Assembly (NCBI GenBank): GCA_002315685.1
Contig: DCHX01000009.1
Coordinates: 628-32,462 of the forward strand
From: Ruminococcaceae bacterium UBA1741
Lineage (GTDB): Bacteria; Bacillota; Clostridia; Oscillospirales; Acutalibacteraceae
Reading direction: 5' to 3'
Length of the DNA: 31,835 bases
Each line of letters starts with the position of its first letter. The stretch's first letter is position 1. The notes under the pieces are model-generated. The model was not told where the DNA came from. It saw only the letters and a program-made list of their open reading frames with translations, and did no database searches. The position numbers were made by a program, and so were the translations under genes. Below, in pieces: positions 24,926 to 31,835 of this stretch.

Positions 24926-26752
24926 TTATTCTACTGTTACCGATTTCGCAAGATTTCTCGGTTTATCAATATCGCAACCTTTGTGCAGGGATACATAATA
25001 AGAGTAAATTTGAAACGGTATTACTTCAACTGACGCTATCAGTCTTCTGTCAACATCCGGTACATAAATCATTTCATTTGACTCTTGATTAAATGTATCG
25101 TTTCCGTTTGTTGTGCAGGTAATTACATAAGCACCTCGTGCTTTTACCTCTTTAATATTGCTTAAAAGCTTATCCGAAAGCCTTTCAAAACACGCAAGTG
25201 CTATAACTGTTTTTCCTTCTTCAATCAGTGAGATTGTCCCGTGTTTAAGCTCACCTGCGCTATATGCTTCGGAATGAATATACGATATTTCTTTAAGTTT
25301 AAGTGATGCCTCTAACGAAACGGCATAATCAATATTTCTACCTATAAAGAAAAGTGAATTAGTATTGATTTGATTTTTTGCAATTTCGCTTAAAAATTCA
25401 TTTTGTTTAAGAGTCTCTTCTATTTTTTGGGGGAGCGCTTTTACATTCTCTAAAAACGCAGCGATTTCTTCATCCGATAAACTGCCGAGTTTTTTTGAAA
25501 GCCAAGCAGAAAATAAATACATAACCGCAATCTGAGTGGAATATCCTTTGGTGGTGGCTACTGCGATTTCGGGACCTGCCAAGGTATAAATAACATCATC
25601 AGAAGCCTTTGCTATTGAGCTGCCGACTACATTTACAATCGAAACGGTATGAGAACCGAGCCTTTTTGCCTCGTTTAGTGCCGCAAGAGTATCGGCGGTT
25701 TCGCCCGACTGACTGATAACTATTGTAAGTGTGTTTTCGTCTATAATCGGGTTTCTGTATCTGAATTCACTCGCAAGGTCAACCTCGCAGGGAATACGCG
25801 TCATATCTTCAATTACATATTTGCCTACAATACCTGCGTGATATGCCGAGCCACAAGCGATAATGACAATTCTCTTTATATTTTTTACCTTTTCGGCAGT
25901 CAAATTAAAACCCTCAAAAACAACCTCGCCGCTTTTAATTCTGCCCGAAAGGGTTTGCTTTACCGCATTTGGTTGTTCGAAGATTTCTTTCATCATAAAG
26001 TGGTCGAAACCGCCTTTTTCGGAGGCTGAAACATCCCAAGTTATTTTTGAAATTTCCTTATCTATCTTTTTGCCGTCATTACCGAAAAAATCCGCACTGT
26101 TCGGAGTGAGTATTGCAAATTCGCCGTCTTCAAGATATATAATATCTTTGGTAGTCGAGGCGATTGCGGTAACATCGGATGCTATAATATTACATTCCTT
26201 TGAAATTCCTACAATTAAAGGACTGAATTTTTTTGCGGCAACTAATGTATCGGGGTAGTCGCTGCAAATAATCCCGAGCGCAAAAGAGCCTTCAAGCAAG
26301 TCGATAACCTTTTTTACTGTTAATGCTAAATCTCCGTCATAATATTTATTAAGCAGGTGGGGTATTACCTCGGTGTCGGTTTGGCTTGAAAAGATTACGC
26401 CCTCGCTTTTTAATTTTTCTTTAATAGACAAATAATTTTCGATAATTCCGTTGTGAACAACTGCAAACTTACCGTTTGTGCTTGTATGAGGATGGGCGTT
26501 TTCTACCGACGGTGCGCCGTGGGTTGCCCAACGGGTATGACCGATACCTAAAAAACCGTCAACCGTTTTTCCGTTTTCGGTTTTATCAATAAGGGATTTT
26601 ATTCTGCCTACTGTTTTTTCTGTCTTTATTTCACCGTTGTTAAGCAAAGCAATTCCCGCAGAATCATAACCTCTGTATTCAAGCCTTGAAAGTCCGTCAA
26701 GTAAAAAAGGAGCGGCATTTGATTTTCCTGTAAAACCTACTATTCCACACAT
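24926..26752 (-). CDS. glmS: Glutamine-fructose-6-phosphate aminotransferase (isomerizing)
   Basis: It makes glucosamine-6-phosphate from fructose-6-phosphate and glutamine, the entry to peptidoglycan and amino-sugar synthesis. Processing at MCGIVGF exposes the nucleophile cysteine of the N-terminal glutaminase; the motifs LEYRGYDSAGIALL, GHTRWATHG and HNGIIENY follow. Two SIS domains bind the sugar phosphate (ACGSAYHAGIVGKYVIEDM, ISQSGETADTLAALNEAKR), and the protein ends in DKPRNLAKSVTVE. I chose ATG 26752, behind an AAGGAAG site, because it gives the required MCG start; an upstream in-frame ATG adds 13 residues and would spoil it. The length is 608 residues. No glmS ribozyme is visible upstream. 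Confidence 0.96.
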   Translation of the reverse strand: MCGIVGFTGKSNAAPFLLDGLSRLEYRGYDSAGIALLNNGEIKTEKTVGRIKSLIDKTENGKTVDGFLGIGHTRWATHGAPSVENAHPHTSTNGKFAVVHNGIIENYLSIKEKLKSEGVIFSSQTDTEVIPHLLNKYYDGDLALTVKKVIDLLEGSFALGIICSDYPDTLVAAKKFSPLIVGISKECNIIASDVTAIASTTKDIIYLEDGEFAILTPNSADFFGNDGKKIDKEISKITWDVSASEKGGFDHFMMKEIFEQPNAVKQTLSGRIKSGEVVFEGFNLTAEKVKNIKRIVIIACGSAYHAGIVGKYVIEDMTRIPCEVDLASEFRYRNPIIDENTLTIVISQSGETADTLAALNEAKRLGSHTVSIVNVVGSSIAKASDDVIYTLAGPEIAVATTKGYSTQIAVMYLFSAWLSKKLGSLSDEEIAAFLENVKALPQKIEETLKQNEFLSEIAKNQINTNSLFFIGRNIDYAVSLEASLKLKEISYIHSEAYSAGELKHGTISLIEEGKTVIALACFERLSDKLLSNIKEVKARGAYVITCTTNGNDTFNQESNEMIYVPDVDRRLIASVEVIPFQIYSYYVSLHKGCDIDKPRNLAKSVTVE

Positions 26753-26777
26753 ACTGAATCTTCCTTTAATATAATTT

Positions 26778-26829
26778 GCTATTTGTCGCATAGCAGTTTA
26801 CATTCTACCTAAAAACCGCTATTTGTCAA
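26778..26829 (-). promoter_or_regulatory. glmS promoter with a repeated operator-like decamer
   Basis: On the minus strand TTGACA (26829-26824), 16 bases, TAGAAT (26807-26802). The decamer GACAAATAGC overlaps the -35 box (26827-26818) and recurs exactly 40 bases downstream in the untranslated region (26787-26778), where it can form a small GCTAT/ATAGC hairpin. A regulator site pair is possible. Confidence 0.5.
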
Positions 26830-26869
26830 GCAACTTAAAGTTGCTTTTTTGTAATAACCTTTGGTTGCA

Positions 26870-27772
26870 CTACAAAATAACACTCAAAATAAAGGCTTTT
26901 TTAACCTCCGTGTATATCTCATTTGCGGTAGAAATCGGTAAAGGATTTTTACCTTTTCCCACCTCAAAGGTAAAAGCGGGACGATTAAATTCTCGGATAA
27001 ACCAGTCCTTAAAACCGCCACCGTTTGCGATTCCTATTGCGTAGTCTAATGAATATCCCGATGCGGTTGCTAATATTTCCGCCATTTTTTGACTTCTCGG
27101 AGGTTTGTTATTTCCGTATGACCAATAAATCACTCTGCCTTGCGAATGAATGGCTATTGCGTGTCTTATTTTTGTGTTACGGCATAAGTCGCAAATAGCC
27201 TTTGTTTCGGGTTCGCTTTCGGGGCTTAATCCTCCGAATCGAGAAGGTGCAGGTCCGAAAATCCCCATCTTTTTTTCTTTTTCCCTTAATTCTTTCCAAC
27301 CGGCATTAAAATTATGATTTATATCTACTCCGCGGTAGTTGGCTTTATAGTCTTTGTAATTTCCGTAACATAAAGCGGTAATTTCTTTTGCCTTTCTGTC
27401 GCACGCAACCTTTCCCTCTATCGCAATTTCGCATCCGTCGGGATTTATACGGGGAATAATTATTATGCCCGAATTTTCAACTGCCTTTCGTATTCTGATA
27501 CCCTCTATCGAAATGTCGTTTTCAATAGCCTCGCAAATATCATTAAGCCAAAGCATAATAATATTTGTAGTTATGTGCTCATTGCCGTGGAATGCAGATG
27601 CGAAAAGAACGCTGTTGTCGGATTTTCCTATTTTAATTGCAGTAATATCACGCCCTAAAACGCTCTTGCCTATTGACATTTTACTTAAAAAAGGGTATCT
27701 TTTTACAATAAGGTCAATACTTTTTTGAAGTGCTTGATAGTTTATGTTGTTATTATTTATGATTTCATTCAT
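26870..27772 (-). CDS. M14-family zinc carboxypeptidase, cytoplasmic
   Basis: 300 residues. The zinc ligands are visible in ASAFHGNEHITTNI (HxxE) and IAIHSQGRVIYW, the substrate-binding stretch is PRINPDGCEIAI with GVDINHNFNAGW, and the catalytic glutamate is in AFTFEVGKG. No signal peptide is seen. The pattern is closest to gamma-D-glutamyl-diamino-acid (muropeptide) peptidases, so recycling of cell-wall peptides is plausible; the substrate is inferred. It is divergent from the NUDIX gene with only about 40 bases between, and upstream of glmS on the same strand. Confidence 0.8.
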   Translation of the reverse strand: MNEIINNNNINYQALQKSIDLIVKRYPFLSKMSIGKSVLGRDITAIKIGKSDNSVLFASAFHGNEHITTNIIMLWLNDICEAIENDISIEGIRIRKAVENSGIIIIPRINPDGCEIAIEGKVACDRKAKEITALCYGNYKDYKANYRGVDINHNFNAGWKELREKEKKMGIFGPAPSRFGGLSPESEPETKAICDLCRNTKIRHAIAIHSQGRVIYWSYGNNKPPRSQKMAEILATASGYSLDYAIGIANGGGFKDWFIREFNRPAFTFEVGKGKNPLPISTANEIYTEVKKAFILSVIL

Positions 27773-27814
27773 ATTATCACCCTACAATAAATATATTTAA
27801 GAAGGCGTAAAATA

Positions 27815-28378
27815 ATGAATTTAGAAGAAAAAACTATTAAAAGCGAATGCTTGTATAACGGTAGAGTTATCAGCTTGTCGGTTGACGAGGTTGAGCTTCC
27901 GAACGGCGAAAAGGCTAAAAGGGAAGTTGTCAAGCATAACGGCGGTGTTTGTGTTATTGCGGAAGATAACGACGGAAATATTATGTTTGTAAGACAGTTT
28001 AGATACCCGTATAAAGAGGTAGTCCTTGAACTTCCCGCAGGCAAACGTGATAGCAGTACGGAGGACCCGCTTGTTTGCGGAAAAAGGGAATTAAGAGAGG
28101 AAACGGGTGCTGTTGCAAAGAGGTATTTTGATTTAGGTAACCTTTACCCGACACCCGGATATTGCGCAGAGATAATTTGGCTTTTCGGTGCTTGTGATTT
28201 AAGCTTTTGCGAACAGGAGCTTGATAATGATGAGTTTTTGGCGGTTGAAAAAATACCGCTTGAACAAGCGGTTAAAATGGTGCTTGACGGAAAAATAAGT
28301 GATGCGAAAACACAAATTGCCGTACTTAAATATCAAATGTTAAAGCAAAACGGGCTTTGCGAAAAGGAAATAAAGTAA
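27815..28378 (+). CDS. NUDIX hydrolase, ADP-ribose pyrophosphatase type
   Basis: 187 residues. The complete Nudix box GX5EX7REUXEEXGU is present: it starts at GKRDSSTED and ends CGKRELREETGAV (about residues 73-95). The preceding VRQFRYPYKEVVLELPAGK and the following NLYPTPGYCAEIIWLF are typical of ADP-ribose pyrophosphatases (NudF/YqkG). It hydrolyses ADP-ribose to AMP and ribose-5-phosphate. An AAGAAGG site precedes the ATG. The promoter of the next leader begins immediately at its stop codon. Confidence 0.88.
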   Translation: MNLEEKTIKSECLYNGRVISLSVDEVELPNGEKAKREVVKHNGGVCVIAEDNDGNIMFVRQFRYPYKEVVLELPAGKRDSSTEDPLVCGKRELREETGAVAKRYFDLGNLYPTPGYCAEIIWLFGACDLSFCEQELDNDEFLAVEKIPLEQAVKMVLDGKISDAKTQIAVLKYQMLKQNGLCEKEIK

Positions 28379-28407
28379 TTGACATTTATTTGAAAATAGT
28401 GTAGTAT
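28379..28407 (+). promoter_or_regulatory. Promoter of the antiporter leader
   Basis: TTGACA (28379-28384), 17 bases, TAGTAT (28402-28407), starting directly after the NUDIX stop. Confidence 0.65.
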
Positions 28408-28429
28408 CATTGTATTAACTTAATACTTT

Positions 28430-28525
28430 CTTTGAGGGAGTAGCAGGCATTCTTTTTATGCAACAAGTCAACAACCTCGGCCGTTTAGGTCTGGCTTGTT
28501 TTAATTTGCGAGACTCATTGTAAGC
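28430..28525 (+). promoter_or_regulatory. yybP-ykoY family manganese riboswitch aptamer
   Basis: The conserved pieces appear in the right order: GGGAGTAGC (28436-28444), a small hairpin GCAT/ATGC, GTCAACAA (28467-28474), GGCC, and the closing GCGAGACT (28508-28515). TGAG/CTCA can form the basal stem. The closing strand can also pair downstream (CTCATTG 28514-28520 with CAGTGAG 28538-28544), which would undo the basal stem. Members of this RNA class sense Mn2+ and control exporters. I recognised it from remembered consensus pieces and not by a covariance search. Confidence 0.8.
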
Positions 28526-28560
28526 CCTTCGGCTGTGCAGTGAGGAATTTGATTTTTTTC

Positions 28561-28587
28561 AGTACAGCTTTCGGGCTGTACTTTTTG
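28561..28587 (+). terminator. Intrinsic terminator of the riboswitch
   Basis: AGTACAGC (28561-28568) pairs with GCTGTACT (28575-28582), followed by a T-run. It lies between the aptamer and the coding region, so it is the likely transcriptional switch point. Confidence 0.8.
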
Positions 28588-28589
28588 TT

Positions 28590-28761
28590 TAATGAGCAAT
28601 GGCGTGAAAAATCACGCTATTCACAATATAGGTTCGGCGTTTAGCTCGCCTTTTATTTATAAAAGGCAACCGCGAAATATGCCTGTAAAATCTCCATTCG
28701 TCGCTATCGGAGATTTCATAACCTATTTATGCTGACGCTTAGCGGCAGAATGGAGATTCTT
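28590..28761 (+). promoter_or_regulatory. Second structured leader domain that can hide the antiporter ribosome binding site
   Basis: ATAGGTT (28628-28634) and AACCTAT (28720-28726) can close a domain of about 100 bases containing several hairpins: GGCG/CGCC, CCTTTT/AAAAGG and GGC/GCC. Within it AAATCTCC (28688-28695) pairs perfectly with GGAGATTT (28709-28716). The same strand can instead pair over 11 bases (28689-28699) with 28748-28758, which holds the GGAG ribosome binding site. A further hairpin GCGTGA/TCACGC lies at about 28602-28616. Confidence 0.5.
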
Positions 28762-29724
28762 ATGGATTTGTTTGTTGTAATTATGCTCTTTCTAATCGGG
28801 GTTTTCTTGGTTGTAAAGGGCGGAGATTGGTTTGTTGATGCTGCGACTTGGATTGCAAAGGTAAGCGGAATACCCAAAATGATTATCGGTGCTACGGTTG
28901 TTAGTATTGCTACTACCTTGCCCGAAATGCTTGTGTCGGTTTTGGCTGCGGTTGACGGTAAGGTTGATATGTCTATCGGTAATGCGGTCGGAAGCGTTAC
29001 CGCAAACATCGGTCTTATTATGGCAATTTCGCTCATTTGCCTGCCGACATTTATTAAAAGAAAGTATATTCTTTCAAAGTCGATTATTATGTTAGCATCT
29101 GCGGCGGTTATTGTAGCTTGCGGAATTATCGGTCAGATAAGCGTTAAGGTTTCTGTATTGTTGCTCGTTTTCTTCGTGTATTTCTTTACCGAAAATGTTA
29201 TCGAAGCAACAAAAGCGGCAAAAATCAATAACAGCAAGGCAACAAAAGAGCCCGAACTTACCGAGAAGAAAACCGTTTTGATAAATGTTTTTAAGTTTTT
29301 GCTCGGTGCGGCGGGAATTGTAATCGGCGCAAGACTTCTCGTTGATAACGGTAGTGAACTTGCAAGACTTATAGGCATTTCCGAAAGAATTATCGGTGTA
29401 ACCCTCGTGGCTGTCGGAACTTCGTTGCCCGAACTTATTACAACTATTACCGCTATCGCAAAGAAACAGTCTGACTTGTCAGTTGGCAATATTTTAGGGG
29501 CAAATATAATGGACTTAACCCTAATTATGCCGCTTTCTTCAATAATTTCCGGAAAACCGTTGGATGTTTCGAGCGTTTCGGCTATGATAGATTTACCCGC
29601 TTGTCTTTTGATAGGATGCGTGGCTGTAATACCTTCGCTGATAACTAAAAAATTCAGCCGAGCACAAGGAATTATCATTCTTTCACTTTATGTGATTTAT
29701 GTTGTGGTTACTTGTGTTATCTAA
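28762..29724 (+). CDS. CaCA-family cation antiporter (YrbG-like), probable Mn2+/Ca2+ exporter
   Basis: 320 residues in ten or so hydrophobic segments arranged as two inverted halves. Each half has its alpha repeat: GATVVSIATTLPEMLVS near residue 50 and GVTLVAVGTSLPELITT near residue 214, with the acidic ion-binding residues in place. A short charged linker (about residues 155-175) separates the halves. I chose ATG 28762 because GGAG lies seven bases before it; an in-frame ATG at 28729 sits inside the leader structure. The family exchanges Ca2+ for Na+ or K+. The riboswitch upstream points to Mn2+ export as a role here (inference). Confidence 0.88.
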   Translation: MDLFVVIMLFLIGVFLVVKGGDWFVDAATWIAKVSGIPKMIIGATVVSIATTLPEMLVSVLAAVDGKVDMSIGNAVGSVTANIGLIMAISLICLPTFIKRKYILSKSIIMLASAAVIVACGIIGQISVKVSVLLLVFFVYFFTENVIEATKAAKINNSKATKEPELTEKKTVLINVFKFLLGAAGIVIGARLLVDNGSELARLIGISERIIGVTLVAVGTSLPELITTITAIAKKQSDLSVGNILGANIMDLTLIMPLSSIISGKPLDVSSVSAMIDLPACLLIGCVAVIPSLITKKFSRAQGIIILSLYVIYVVVTCVI

Positions 29725-29758
29725 ACGACCTTTTTATGTTATCTAAATGACCTTTTTT
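29715..29758. repeat. Tandem 22-bp duplication at the antiporter stop codon
   Basis: 29715-29736 and 29737-29758 are copies of one unit (tgttatctaaaYgacctttt core) with one or two differences. The first copy contains the stop codon. No clear terminator hairpin follows, only the T-runs of the repeats. Confidence 0.7.
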
Positions 29759-29760
29759 GC

Positions 29761-29789
29761 TTGACATATCGGAAGAAATGATATATAAT
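29761..29789 (+). promoter_or_regulatory. Consensus promoter of tRNA-Gln
   Basis: TTGACA (29761-29766), exactly 17 bases, TATAAT (29784-29789), 19 bases before the tRNA. Confidence 0.9.
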
Positions 29790-29808
29790 ACTTTTCGTTG
29801 CAGAATTT

Positions 29809-29882
29809 TGGGGAATTGTGTAACGGTAGCACGACAGACTCTGACTCTGTTTGTTGGGGTTCGAATCCCTATTCCCCAGCCA
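29809..29882 (+). tRNA. tRNA-Gln (CTG)
   Basis: Acceptor stem TGGGGAA/TTCCCCA with the U1-A72 pair usual for tRNA-Gln, anticodon loop CTCTGAC (anticodon CTG), T-loop TTCGAAT, encoded CCA. 74 bases. Its 3' end faces a tyrosine recombinase remnant, as at many integration sites. Confidence 0.93.
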
Positions 29883-29885
29883 TAA

Positions 29886-29911
29886 GGACAGGTTTTTTAA
29901 CCTGTCCTTTT
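29886..29911 (+). terminator. Terminator of tRNA-Gln
   Basis: GGACAGGTT (29886-29894) pairs with AACCTGTCC (29899-29907) around TTTT, followed by TTTTC. It begins three bases after the CCA end. Confidence 0.9.
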
Positions 29912-30125
29912 CTTATGCCAAAATGCCTCAAAACCCGCTTAAATAAAGGGTTTGCAAGACTTTTGAGATAAGGTTGGGGCATCTTAAAATTGTCTGCGTT
30001 GGACTACTTTTTGGTCCATTTTCAGCAAAAACTGGTCCACAAATGGTCCACTAAAATGCTACTGTTTATCTGGGTTTAGAGCACCTTGTAAAAATTTTAT
30101 TGGTCCACTAAACCGCAATTTTCGG
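29912..30125. other. Gene-free stretch between the tRNA-Gln terminator and the recombinase
   Basis: No gene. It contains an inverted repeat built on CTCAAAACCC/GGGTTT...TTTTGAG (about 29929-29968) and the TGGTCCA repeats listed separately. A small hairpin AACCG/CGGTT (about 30111-30127) sits at the recombinase stop codon. Confidence 0.5.
30012..30107. repeat. Four TGGTCCA repeats next to the recombinase, possible arm-type sites
   Basis: Exact copies lie at 30012-30018, 30033-30039, 30044-30050 and 30101-30107; the last two share the longer TGGTCCACTAAA. The first three are 21 and 11 bases apart, close to whole helical turns. Tyrosine recombinases of integrated elements use such short repeats (arm sites) beside the attachment site, which fits the place between a tRNA 3' end and the int gene. 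Confidence 0.5.
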
Positions 30126-30584
30126 TTATGCGGATAGATTTACGGACAGTCCTTGCCTTTCTAAATACTCTTCTGCTACTAAAATATTGTCAAATTCAAA
30201 CTTATCGAATACATCGCCGTAGATATTGTAGGTGGTTGTAATATCCTTATGCCCTAAAATATGCTGTAAAACCTTTGCTTGCATACCGGATTCAATGCAC
30301 CTTGTCGCAAAGGTATGGCGAAGAGAATGAAGATTTACCTTCATATTTATCTGCGGTTTGATAAACTTGTATTTATCAATCATTCGATAAAAACTGCTAT
30401 ATACCATTTGTCTTGAAACAAATCCGCCGTCTTCACGAGTGAAGATAAGCTCATTGCTTTCTTTTTCACGGCATAAATCGGCAAGAAGATTTTTAACATT
30501 ATCGGTAATTTTTATTTTTCTCATACCCGTGCTTGTTTTTGTTTGGGTGTTAAGAAACGGATTCCCTTTATCGTTTGTTGACAT
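30126..30584 (-). pseudogene. int: Catalytic half of a phage-type tyrosine recombinase
   Basis: The remaining part holds the C-terminal catalytic residues: LHSLRHTFATRCIESGMQ (H-x-x-R), ILGHKDITTTYNIYGDV with the conserved histidine and the nucleophile tyrosine in NIYGDV. The N-terminal arm-binding and core-binding domains and the first catalytic arginine are missing; full proteins have about 350-400 residues. The ATG at 30584 is internal: the frame continues upstream with INRT, the residues expected there in such integrases, until the sequence switches to a beta-galactosidase gene near 30600. It is not functional as it stands. Confidence 0.8.
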
Positions 30585-30596
30585 TGTTCGGTTAAT

Positions 30597-30944
30597 ATTG
30601 ATATAAATGTTATTTTAAGACCGGGGCCCTTTATTTGCGCCGAAATCAATAACGGAGGACTTCCGGCTTGGCTGATAAATGAGCCGGACCTGAAAATCAG
30701 ATGTCTTAACGAAACATTTATAAATTATGAAAAAATTTATCTTTCAAAGGTTTTTGATATTGTTAGAAGCCGGCTTGCCTCAAATGGCGGTAATGTTATT
30801 GCCATGCAAATCGAAAATGAATACGGCAGTTACGGCGACGATAAAGTATATCTTAAAACTTTAAGGGATTTCTACATTTCCTCAAATATCTCGATATCCT
30901 CGATATATGTCTTCCTACATATCTTCATCCCGAATATGCCATAA
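30597..30944 (+). pseudogene. Internal fragment of a GH35 beta-galactosidase
   Basis: The open frame shows INVILRPGPFICAEINNGGL then PAWL, and later VIAMQIENEYGSYGDDKVYL. These are the two most conserved GH35 stretches; NE in QIENEYG is the acid/base site. The protein normally has 580 or more residues. Here both ends are missing: the front is joined to the recombinase fragment, and after LRDFY (about 30875) the frame loses homology where the oxidoreductase sequence begins. There is no start codon or ribosome binding site. Confidence 0.75.
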
Positions 30945-31657
30945 AGGCGATGGAGAAAGGGATAAATGTCGTCTGCGAAAAACCGATATCCCTTAATTAC
31001 GATGATGTAAAAAGAATTTACTATACCGCCCAAAAGCGTAATGTGAAATTCATGATTGCCCAGGTTTTAAGATTCTGGACCGAATATGTATTTGTAAAAG
31101 ACCTAATAGATACTGAGGAATATGGAAAACTCTTATCCGGCAGTATGCAACGGCTGAGCATTTGCCCCGACTGGAGTTTTGATGATTGGATGTCGGACGA
31201 AAGCAGAAGCGGTCTTGTTCCGTTTGATCTGCATATCCACGATTTAGACTTTTTGGTCTATGCCTTAGGTAAACCGGATGAAATTAAAAGCTTCAGGTCA
31301 AAAAGACCCGAACAGGATGTTATAGAGGTTTTGTATAACTTCGGCGGCGCGGTAATAAACTGCGAAGCGACATGGTATGCCGCAAAAATACCCTTTAACG
31401 CCAATTTCAGATTCCAGTTTGAAAAAGCGGTCGTTGTTTATGCTGACGGTAAACTGACTGTATATACCGATAATGGCGATACTGTGTCGGGCAGTAATGA
31501 CGGTAACGAATGCTCGGATACTTTAGGGCTTCCTAAAACCGACGCCTATGCAGATGAACTCAGATACTTTACCGACTGTGTTAAAAACGATGTATTCCCC
31601 GATAAAGTAAAACCTGAGGAATTAGAAGAAGTTATTTCGATACTTAAATCACTTTAA
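30884..31657 (+). pseudogene. Gfo/Idh/MocA-family oxidoreductase lacking its N-terminus
   Basis: The frame is open from about 30884 with YLDILDICLPTYLHPEYAIK, then EKGINVVCEKPISLNYDDVK, the conserved EKP motif of NAD(P)-dependent sugar oxidoreductases. The C-terminal substrate domain follows (DLHIHDLDFLVYALGKPDEI). The first 60 or so residues with the GxGxxG nucleotide-binding loop are missing, so the ATG at 30950 is not a natural start. The family oxidises or reduces sugars and inositols. A second, related gene follows after 10 bases. Confidence 0.75.
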
Positions 31658-31667
31658 CGAGGCAAAT

Positions 31668-31835
31668 ATGAGAAAACTAAATGTTGCGGTAATAGGTTGC
31701 GGAAATATCTCGGTCATGCACCTTGACTCCGCAATCGCTTTAGAGCAGGCAAATTTGGTCGCGGTCTGCGATATAAAAGAGGATAGGGCAAAGGATGCGG
31801 CTGATAAGTATAACTGTACTCATTATACCGACTAT
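31668..31835 (+). CDS. Gfo/Idh/MocA-family oxidoreductase, start only
   Basis: 56 residues before the window ends. MRKLNVAVIGCGNISVMHLD is the Rossmann start with the GxGxxG-like loop (GCGNIS), followed by LVAVCDIKEDRAKDAADKY with the acidic residue that binds the adenosine ribose. A GAGG site lies seven bases before the ATG. With the preceding fragment it forms a pair of sugar oxidoreductase genes. Confidence 0.85.
   Translation, partial: MRKLNVAVIGCGNISVMHLDSAIALEQANLVAVCDIKEDRAKDAADKYNCTHYTDY

Noticed and set aside
26753..26869. glmS ribozyme upstream of glmS
   Set aside because: The conserved ribozyme core is not visible; a promoter lies so close to the start that no room remains for it.
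1..31835. CRISPR array or defence gene cluster
   Set aside because: No evenly spaced repeat-spacer pattern and no cas, restriction or recognised toxin-antitoxin genes; the only repeats are the short ones listed.

Overview
The window looks like chromosomal DNA from an AT-rich, low-GC Gram-positive anaerobe of class Clostridia, probably a gut Oscillospirales/Ruminococcaceae-type organism. The evidence is the HisZ-dependent short HisG, a TrpR-family regulator ahead of the his genes, a flavodiiron/rubredoxin oxygen-defence pair, strong sigma-A type promoters with purine-rich ribosome binding sites, and an NHL/TPR/YIP1 protein beside a sugar ABC transporter. The placement is inference; no marker gene fixes the genus.

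Layout. (1) Positions 1-1103 carry an ATPase (AAA/DUF4143) gene running off the left edge, with a near-perfect promoter flanked by a repeated 16-bp operator-like sequence, then the start of an IS21-type transposase gene. Positions 1104-1622 hold what looks like one end of that element. (2) Positions 1623-7152 are a broken carbohydrate-uptake/degradation locus. Pieces of a solute-binding protein, a permease, an NHL/TPR/YIP1 membrane protein, a beta-helix/CBM protein and an unrecognised C-terminal piece are joined end to end. The collinear order of a normal locus is kept but large internal parts are absent. A C-terminal scrap of an FtsH-like protease follows. (3) Positions 7891-16465 are an intact histidine operon: hisR-like regulator, hisZ, G, D, C, B, H, A, F, IE and a PHP-type histidinol phosphatase, mostly with overlapping start/stop codons. 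A striking RNA leader with two mutually exclusive hairpins precedes hisZ. (4) Positions 16531-18537 (minus strand) encode a sugar kinase-like protein and an aldose-epimerase-like protein. (5) Positions 18749-24251 encode a lipoprotein, a PlsC acyltransferase with a zinc-ribbon insertion, a diguanylate cyclase, a four-domain flavodiiron protein and a small rubredoxin. (6) Positions 24509-26752 (minus strand) hold tRNA-Leu, tRNA-Glu, tRNA-Met and glmS. (7) An M14 carboxypeptidase and a NUDIX hydrolase are divergent. A long leader follows, containing a yybP-ykoY (manganese) riboswitch and a second structured domain, ahead of a CaCA-family cation antiporter. (8) tRNA-Gln with a consensus promoter and terminator is followed by a cluster of TGGTCCA repeats and the catalytic half of a tyrosine recombinase, the remains of an integrated element. 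(9) The right end again consists of joined fragments: a piece of GH35 beta-galactosidase, a Gfo/Idh/MocA oxidoreductase without its N-terminus, and the start of a second such oxidoreductase.

The central 23 kb is orderly and every gene looks intact. Both flanks are mosaics of truncated genes. That is either real decay of mobile and carbohydrate-use loci by serial deletion, or an assembly artefact; the sequence alone cannot decide. The most promising biology is in the two untranslated leaders, at hisZ and at the CaCA antiporter. In each, one RNA arm can pair either with a nearby decoy or with a copy that contains the Shine-Dalgarno sequence.
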